Of a stretch of DNA of 11,369 nt, positions 7,438 to 11,369 are shown piece after piece. The translations under genes and the position numbers were made by a program. Every line of letters starts with the position of its first letter. The first letter of the stretch is position 1. The stretch is from Actinomycetes bacterium (lineage in GTDB: Bacteria > Actinomycetota > Actinomycetes > Actinomycetales > Dermatophilaceae). Location: the NCBI GenBank assembly GCA_023451855.1, contig JAEXXY010000271.1, positions 1 through 11,369 on the forward strand, in the 5' to 3' direction. The notes under the pieces were generated by a model. The model saw only the letters and a list, made by a program, of their open reading frames with translations. It was not told where the DNA came from and searched no databases.

Positions 7438-8348
7438 CCGGCGATCCTCACGCTCGTCGTCGCGCCCCAGATGGCCAGGGACAGGAAGAAGTCGACGATG
7501 TTGATGGCCACGATCGAGGTGCGCACCGCCTTGCCCACGGCGACGCCGACGCCGGCCGGACCGCCCGAGGCCGTGTAGCCGTAGTAGCAGTGGATGAGGA
7601 TGATGACGACCGCGAACACCATGACCTTGCCGAAGGACCAGAAGACGTCGCCCGGCGGCAGGAACAGGTGGAAGTAGTGGTCGTAGGTGCCCTCGCTCTG
7701 GCCGAAGTAGGAGGTGGAGATGAACCGCGTCGCCGCGTAGGAGCTGAGCAGCCCCAGGACGTAGAGCGGGACGACGGCCACGAACCCGGCGATCATGCGC
7801 GTCGTCACGAGGAACGGCAGCGACGGGATGCCCATGACCTCGAGCGCGTCGACCTCCTCGGAGATGCGCATCGCGCCGAGCTGGGCGGTGAAGCCGCACC
7901 CGACCGTGGCGGCGAGCGCCAGGCCGGCCACGAGCGGGGCGATCTCGCGGGTGTTGAGGTAGGCGGAGAAGAAGCCGGTGAAGGCGCCGGTGCCGAGCTG
8001 GTCGAGCGAGGAGTAGCCCTGCAGGCCGACCTCGGTGCCGGTGAAGAAGGCGAGGAAGGCGATGACGCCGACCGTGCCGCCGATGACCGACAGCGCGCCG
8101 GTGCCGAGCGAGACCTCGGCGAGGAGGCGCACGACCTCCTTCTTGTAGCGGCGCAGCGTGCGGCCGCTCCACGCGAGCGAGCGGACGTAGAAGCGCATCT
8201 GCTCGCCGAGCGAGTCGAGCGAGCGCGCCGGGGCGCTGGCGACGCGCAGGGCCTTCGCGGCCGCCGGGCCGACGGGCCTGCGCCGCTCGGCCCGGGACCG
8301 CGGAGGGCGGCCGGACGGCGTCGGGGTGGGGGTCGTCGTCGTGGTCAT
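7434..8348 (-). CDS. yrbEB: YrbEB, MlaE-family permease of Mce transporter
   Basis: A 304-residue MlaE/YrbE-family integral membrane permease. With YrbEA it should form the transmembrane pair on which the MceA-F hexamer sits and through which ATP hydrolysis is coupled to lipid movement. The first 45 residues are a Thr/Pro/Arg-rich cytoplasmic extension; the family domain starts near LGEQMRFYVRSL (47-58). Hydrophobic segments lie at about 83-104, 136-152, 186-207, 241-255 and 277-295. The conserved cytoplasmic coupling loop EEVDALEVMGIPSLPFLVTTR (164-184) faces the ATPase in the family. The ATG at 8346-8348 follows the yrbEA stop by 7 nt, with GAGG 5 nt upstream. Being second of the pair and directly before mceA identifies it as the B-type permease. 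Confidence 0.95.
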   Translation of the reverse strand: MTTTTTPTPTPSGRPPRSRAERRRPVGPAAAKALRVASAPARSLDSLGEQMRFYVRSLAWSGRTLRRYKKEVVRLLAEVSLGTGALSVIGGTVGVIAFLAFFTGTEVGLQGYSSLDQLGTGAFTGFFSAYLNTREIAPLVAGLALAATVGCGFTAQLGAMRISEEVDALEVMGIPSLPFLVTTRMIAGFVAVVPLYVLGLLSSYAATRFISTSYFGQSEGTYDHYFHLFLPPGDVFWSFGKVMVFAVVIILIHCYYGYTASGGPAGVGVAVGKAVRTSIVAINIVDFFLSLAIWGATTSVRIAG

Positions 8349-8355
8349 CGTGGCC

Positions 8356-9126
8356 TCAGATCTTCTGCGGGACGACCTGGAAGTACACGGCCGTGATGAC
8401 GAAGTTGACGACGAACAGCAGCATGAAGGTGATGACGACGCTCTGGTTGACGGCGTCGCCCACGCCCTTGGGTCCGCCCCCGGCGCCCAGCCCCTTGAAG
8501 GCGGCCACGACCGCGGCGATGGCCCCGAAGATCAACGCCTTGATCTCGGCGGTCCAGAGGTCGGGCAGCTGCGCGAGCGCGGTGAAGCTCGCGATGTAGG
8601 CGCCCGGCGTGCCGCCCTGGACGATGACGTTGAAGACGTAGCCGCCGACGACGCCGACGACGGACACGAGGCCGTTGAGCAGCACCGCCACGAGCATCGA
8701 GGCGAGCACGCGCGGCACGACGAGACGCTGGATCGGGCTGATCCCGAGCACCTCCATCGCGTCGATCTCCTCGCGGATCTTGCGCGAGCCGAGGTCGGCG
8801 CAGATGGCCGACCCGCCCGCGCCCGCGATGAGCAGGGCGGTGACGATCGGGCTCGCCTCGCGCAGCACGGCGAGGACGCTCGCGGCACCCGTGTAGGACT
8901 GCGCGCCGAGCTGTCGGGTCAGGGTGCCAAGCTGGAGGGCGATGACGGCCCCGAACGGGATCGACACGAGGGCCGTCGGCAGGATCGTCACGCTGGCGAT
9001 GAACCACGCCTGCTGGATGAACTCCTTGACCTGGAAGGGGCGGCGCGGCAGGGCGCGGAAGACGTCGAGGGCGAGCGCGAAGAGCGAGCCCGACTGCCGT
9101 AGGGCGCCGGTGAGGGGTGCGGCCAT
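8356..9126 (-). CDS. yrbEA: YrbEA, MlaE-family permease of Mce transporter
   Basis: A 256-residue MlaE/YrbE-family permease of typical family length. After an amphipathic N-terminus (FRALPRRPFQVKEFIQQAW, 23-41) hydrophobic segments occur at about 47-67, 93-109, 140-167, 197-212 and 229-251. The coupling loop REEIDAMEVLGISPIQRLVV (118-137) is nearly the same as that of YrbEB and is the expected contact with the ATPase. A glycine-rich GLGAGGGPKGVG (212-223) matches the end of the family domain. The frame is open upstream to about 9300, but the ATG at 9124-9126 begins the recognisable family sequence and lies one base after the ATPase stop (TGA-G-ATG). Its ribosome binding site is a weak GGGGTGGG. 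Confidence 0.95.
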   Translation of the reverse strand: MAAPLTGALRQSGSLFALALDVFRALPRRPFQVKEFIQQAWFIASVTILPTALVSIPFGAVIALQLGTLTRQLGAQSYTGAASVLAVLREASPIVTALLIAGAGGSAICADLGSRKIREEIDAMEVLGISPIQRLVVPRVLASMLVAVLLNGLVSVVGVVGGYVFNVIVQGGTPGAYIASFTALAQLPDLWTAEIKALIFGAIAAVVAAFKGLGAGGGPKGVGDAVNQSVVITFMLLFVVNFVITAVYFQVVPQKI

Positions 9127-9127
9127 C

Positions 9128-10174
9128 TCAACCCACCCCGTCCAGAGCTGCGGCAGGCGCCGCGTGTGCCGGGGCGCTCGAGGTGGCGCTCGGTGCGGGC
9201 GGGGCGGCCGGCGTCTGGGTGCGGACCCCGGGCACGCCCGCACGGTGGGACTCGAACGACCCGGGTGGAGGGGTGACGCCGTTGGCCCGGCACCACTCAC
9301 CCGCCGGGCGCTCGGCGCGCCGGGGCGAGCCGTCGCTCGTGCCCAGCTGGAGGGCGATGGGCGGCAGCGGGGGCAGCTCCTGACCGGATTCCGCGGCCAG
9401 CTCGTCGGCGTCCTTCTCCTCGGACATGCCGATGGGACCCACGGTCTGGGCGTTGAGGAACTGGCGCACGACCGGCTCCTCGGAGGACAGGAGCATCTCG
9501 CGGGGCCCGAACATCGCCAGGTGCCGGTGGTAGAGCAGTCCGATGTTGTCGGGCACGGTGCGCGCGGTGTTGATGTCGTGCGTGACGATGAGGAACGTGG
9601 CGTCGATCTGCGCGTTGTGGTCGATGAAGAGCTGGTTGATGTACGACGTGCGCACCGGGTCCAGGCCGGAGTCGGGCTCGTCGATGAGGAGGATCTCGGG
9701 GTCCAGCACGAGCGCGCGAGCCAGCCCGGCGCGCTTGCGCATGCCGCCGGAGATCTCGCCCGGGAGCTTGCCCTCGGCGCCGGAGAGGCCGACGAGGTCC
9801 ATCTTCTCCGTCACGATCCGGCGGATGTCCGACTCGCTCTTCTTCGTGTGCTCGCGCAGCGGGAAGGCGACGTTGTCGTAGAGGTTCATCGACCCGAACA
9901 GCGCGCCGTCCTGGAAGAGGACGCCGAAGAGCTTGCGGACCTCGTAGAGGTCGTGCTCGCGCAGCCGCGTGAGGTCCTGGCCGTTGATGACGATCGACCC
10001 GGCGTCGGGCTTGAGCAGCCCGACGAGCGTCTTGAGGAACACCGACTTCCCGGTGCCGGAGGGGCCCAGCATCACCGAGATCTCCCCCGCGGGGAGCGTC
10101 AGCGTCACGTCCTTCCAGATCGTCTGGGACCCGAAGGTCTTCGTCAGACCGCTGACCGCGATCTCCACACCCAT
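9128..10174 (-). CDS. mceG: MceG/Mkl-type ABC ATPase of Mce transporter
   Basis: A 348-residue ABC ATPase of the MlaF/Mkl group, cytoplasmic, expected to dimerise under YrbEA/YrbEB and power lipid import. All motifs are intact: Walker A GPSGTGKS (37-44), Q-loop Gln88 in FQDGALF, signature ISGGM (141-145), Walker B ILLIDEP (161-167) with catalytic Glu166, D-loop SGLD (169-172), and switch His199. The sequence IDEPDSGLDPVR is typical of actinobacterial Mce ATPases. The domain ends near residue 255; the last 90 or so residues are Pro/Ala/Ser-rich and look disordered, giving a total length close to mycobacterial Mkl. The ATG at 10172-10174 has AGG 6-7 nt upstream. It is the first gene of the operon, whereas mycobacteria encode mceG elsewhere. 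An ABC ATPase for another permease is unlikely given the context. Confidence 0.95.
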   Translation of the reverse strand: MGVEIAVSGLTKTFGSQTIWKDVTLTLPAGEISVMLGPSGTGKSVFLKTLVGLLKPDAGSIVINGQDLTRLREHDLYEVRKLFGVLFQDGALFGSMNLYDNVAFPLREHTKKSESDIRRIVTEKMDLVGLSGAEGKLPGEISGGMRKRAGLARALVLDPEILLIDEPDSGLDPVRTSYINQLFIDHNAQIDATFLIVTHDINTARTVPDNIGLLYHRHLAMFGPREMLLSSEEPVVRQFLNAQTVGPIGMSEEKDADELAAESGQELPPLPPIALQLGTSDGSPRRAERPAGEWCRANGVTPPPGSFESHRAGVPGVRTQTPAAPPAPSATSSAPAHAAPAAALDGVG

Positions 10175-10344
10175 GTGGCACCTACTCGTTCTCGACCGTC
10201 TCGACTCGGTTGACTGGGAAACGAGTGGTCCGGGGCGAAGTTACGCGCGAGTTGGCCTCAGCCCGCCATTCCGCCGTGCGAGGCCCTAACCTTGGGGCAC
10301 GCTGTGTGGCGCTCGTCGCACTCGGGGTGCGACGAGGAGGCCGG
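10175..10344. promoter_or_regulatory. Divergent intergenic region, presumed promoters of mce operon and DUF4178-like gene
   Basis: 170 bases lie between two divergent starts, so both promoters should be here. Possible -10-like boxes are TAACTT on the minus strand (10238-10243) and TAACCT on the plus strand (10287-10292). Neither has a convincing -35 partner, so the exact sites are not assigned. I looked for a KstR-type steroid operator and saw only one half-site-like AGAAC near the ATPase start, not the full palindrome. The plus-strand gene has a clear GAGGAGG ribosome binding site at 10334-10340. Confidence 0.4.
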
Positions 10345-10818
10345 ATGCGGGCACGACTGCGGTCCTCGCAGGTCACGCCCGGCGCGTTCGTGGAGGTCCG
10401 GGGCCGGTCACGCCGCGTGCTCGGCACCTTGCGGTTCACCAGCGAGGGGCGTCGCTGGGAGGAGCACTGCGTCGAGGGCGAACGCGTCGGTACCCGCGAG
10501 TGGGTCGCCGTCCGGCCGCGCCTGCGCGAGACCGTCGTGGAGTGGACGACGCGCCACGACCTCCTCGCCGAGCCCGACCTCGACGGCGTCACCCTCGACG
10601 GGCGCGACTGGATCCTCGACGAGGCCGGCACGGCGACCTACACGGCGACCGGCGACACGGGCACCGGCCCGGAGGGCACGTGCGACTTCGTCGAGTACAC
10701 GAGCGGTGCGGACGCCGTGCTCGTGTTCGAGAGCTTCGACGGCGGCGTCTGGGAGCTGAGCACCGGCCGACGCGTCGACCCCGACGCCGTCAGCGCCTAC
10801 CACGACGTGCCGGGCTGA
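10345..10818 (+). CDS. DUF4178-like protein
   Basis: A 157-residue soluble protein, without signal peptide or membrane helix, divergent from the mce operon. The first half has the pattern of DUF4178 domains: GAFVEVRGRSRRVLGTLRF (13-31), then GRRWEEHCVEG (35-45) and EWVAVRPR (52-59), i.e. a small beta fold with a conserved W-x-E-x centre. The second half includes TYTATGDTG, CDFVEYTSGADAVLVFE and ends VWELSTGRRVDPDAVSAYHDVPG. The function of DUF4178 is unknown to me. The ATG at 10345 has GAGGAGG at 10334-10340, 4 nt upstream; the frame is open to a TTG at 10210, but that would give a poor, intergenic-looking extension. No link to the mce genes is evident beyond adjacency. Confidence 0.8.
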   Translation: MRARLRSSQVTPGAFVEVRGRSRRVLGTLRFTSEGRRWEEHCVEGERVGTREWVAVRPRLRETVVEWTTRHDLLAEPDLDGVTLDGRDWILDEAGTATYTATGDTGTGPEGTCDFVEYTSGADAVLVFESFDGGVWELSTGRRVDPDAVSAYHDVPG

Positions 10819-10838
10819 ACGGACCCGACCACCTGCAC

Positions 10839-10857
10839 CACGGCGGCCTCAGCCGTG
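10839..10857. terminator. Candidate weak bidirectional hairpin between convergent genes
   Basis: CACGGC and GCCGTG form a perfect 6-bp stem around a 7-nt loop (10845-10851). It sits where the DUF4178-like gene and the right-edge gene converge, and overlaps the stop codon of the latter. There is no T-tract on either side, so it is at best a weak terminator. Confidence 0.25.
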
Positions 10858-11369
10858 CGTCGCAGTGACCTCATGGCTCGCGGTGCCGCCCTCGACCTGC
10901 AGCGACACCGATGCAACGCGTCCGGCCGGACCCAGGCCGGCCAGGCCCGCGAGGGCCGCGTTGACCTGCTCGAACGTCTCGGGCGTCGGCACCGGGGCCT
11001 GGCCGTCGGCGTTGCCCGACAGGCCCGTCAACCGGTGGTCGGGCCCGACGGTGATCGTCGCGGCGAGGCGCTGGACGTCGGTGCCGCGGGCGGCCACGAC
11101 GCCGGCGTGCAGCGTGCGGGCCACGCCGTCGAGCAGCTCGCCGACCTCCTCGGCGCCGTCGTCCGGCTCGGGCGATGCCGGGTCGTGCGCGGTCGCGACG
11201 GCCGGGGCGGAAGCGCTCGGTGCGGGAGCGTCGGCGGTCGCTGGTGGGGCGTCGGCGGGAGCCGTGTCCGCGTCGGGGGCCGCGTCGCCCGGACGCGGCT
11301 GGTGGCCCTCGCTGAGGAAGCCCACGGCGGCGAACTCGATCTTGCCGAAGTCGACGACCGCGTCGCGCG
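10849..11369 (-). CDS. Unrecognised protein, C-terminal part (cut by right edge)
   Basis: An open frame enters from the right edge and stops at a TGA at 10849-10851; at least 172 residues lie in the window. It reads RDAVVDFGKIEFAAVGFLSE at the edge, then a Pro/Ala/Asp/Thr low-complexity linker of about 50 residues, then a compact domain starting EEVGELLDGVARTLHAGVVA and ending SLQVEGGTASHEVTATHG. An internal GTG at 11323-11325 could be a start, but the codons before it are open and look like protein (VDFGKIEF), so the gene most likely begins outside. There are no membrane segments or cysteines in the visible part. I do not recognise the family. It converges on the DUF4178-like gene with 30 bp between the stops. 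Confidence 0.6.
   Translation of the reverse strand, partial: RDAVVDFGKIEFAAVGFLSEGHQPRPGDAAPDADTAPADAPPATADAPAPSASAPAVATAHDPASPEPDDGAEEVGELLDGVARTLHAGVVAARGTDVQRLAATITVGPDHRLTGLSGNADGQAPVPTPETFEQVNAALAGLAGLGPAGRVASVSLQVEGGTASHEVTATHG

Noticed and set aside
6301..7578. Long plus-strand open frame (425 codons) opposite mceA and yrbEB
   Set aside because: It is antisense to clearly conserved mceA and yrbEB; long antisense frames are expected in very GC-rich coding DNA. Its product is Asp/Glu/Val/Gly/Arg-rich with no recognisable domain.
6070..8172. Apparent 700-codon minus-strand frame extending mceA upstream
   Set aside because: The extension is an out-of-frame reading of yrbEB; the MceA sequence with its anchor begins at 7437.
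10175..10200. Possible KstR-type (steroid regulon) operator upstream of the ATPase gene
   Set aside because: Only an AGAAC-like half is present; the inverted partner is missing, so there is no support for assigning the operon to sterol uptake.
1..11369. Insertion sequences, tRNA or rRNA genes, CRISPR arrays, phage or defence genes
   Set aside because: None seen: coding is nearly continuous, composition is uniform, and no transposase, array-like repeat or structured RNA gene was found on reading both strands.

Overview
The window is very GC-rich with strong third-position G/C bias, and almost all of it is one complete mce (mammalian cell entry) lipid-transport operon on the minus strand, read right to left. 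The gene content (two YrbE permeases, six different Mce subunits, and a cis-encoded MceG/Mkl-type ATPase) is typical of an actinobacterium. The ATPase at the head of the operon, rather than at a distant locus as in mycobacteria, suggests a non-mycobacterial lineage such as a Nocardioides-like or other high-GC soil actinobacterium. That placement is an inference.

Layout from right to left: (1) 10849-11369, minus, the 3' part of an unrecognised protein that runs off the right edge. (2) 10345-10818, plus, a small DUF4178-like protein convergent with it. (3) 10175-10344, a divergent intergenic region that should hold the promoters of the DUF4178-like gene and of the mce operon. (4) 10174 down to 276, nine minus-strand genes in the order ATPase, yrbEA, yrbEB, mceA, mceB, mceC, mceD, mceE, mceF. 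(5) After a 61-bp gap, the start of a tenth minus-strand gene, probably a Mce-associated membrane protein, cut by the left edge.

The nine genes are packed with 4-nt (ATGA/GTGA) or 1-nt (TGATG) overlaps, or gaps of 1-29 nt, so they are almost certainly co-transcribed and translationally coupled. By analogy with characterised Mce systems, the ATPase dimer and the YrbEA/YrbEB pair form an ABC-type engine in the cytoplasmic membrane. MceA-F, anchored by N-terminal membrane helices (MceE by a lipid), form a heterohexameric ring and helical tunnel that carries a hydrophobic substrate across the cell envelope. Nothing in the window identifies the substrate (fatty acid, sterol or other lipid).

I do not see an undescribed system here. 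The observations worth checking are small: a 19/20-nt repeat at two gene junctions that creates a second plausible mceE start, a Cys-pair pattern across the Mce subunits, a palindrome over the mceF ribosome binding site, Pro-rich tails on MceE and the ATPase, and the unidentified right-edge protein.
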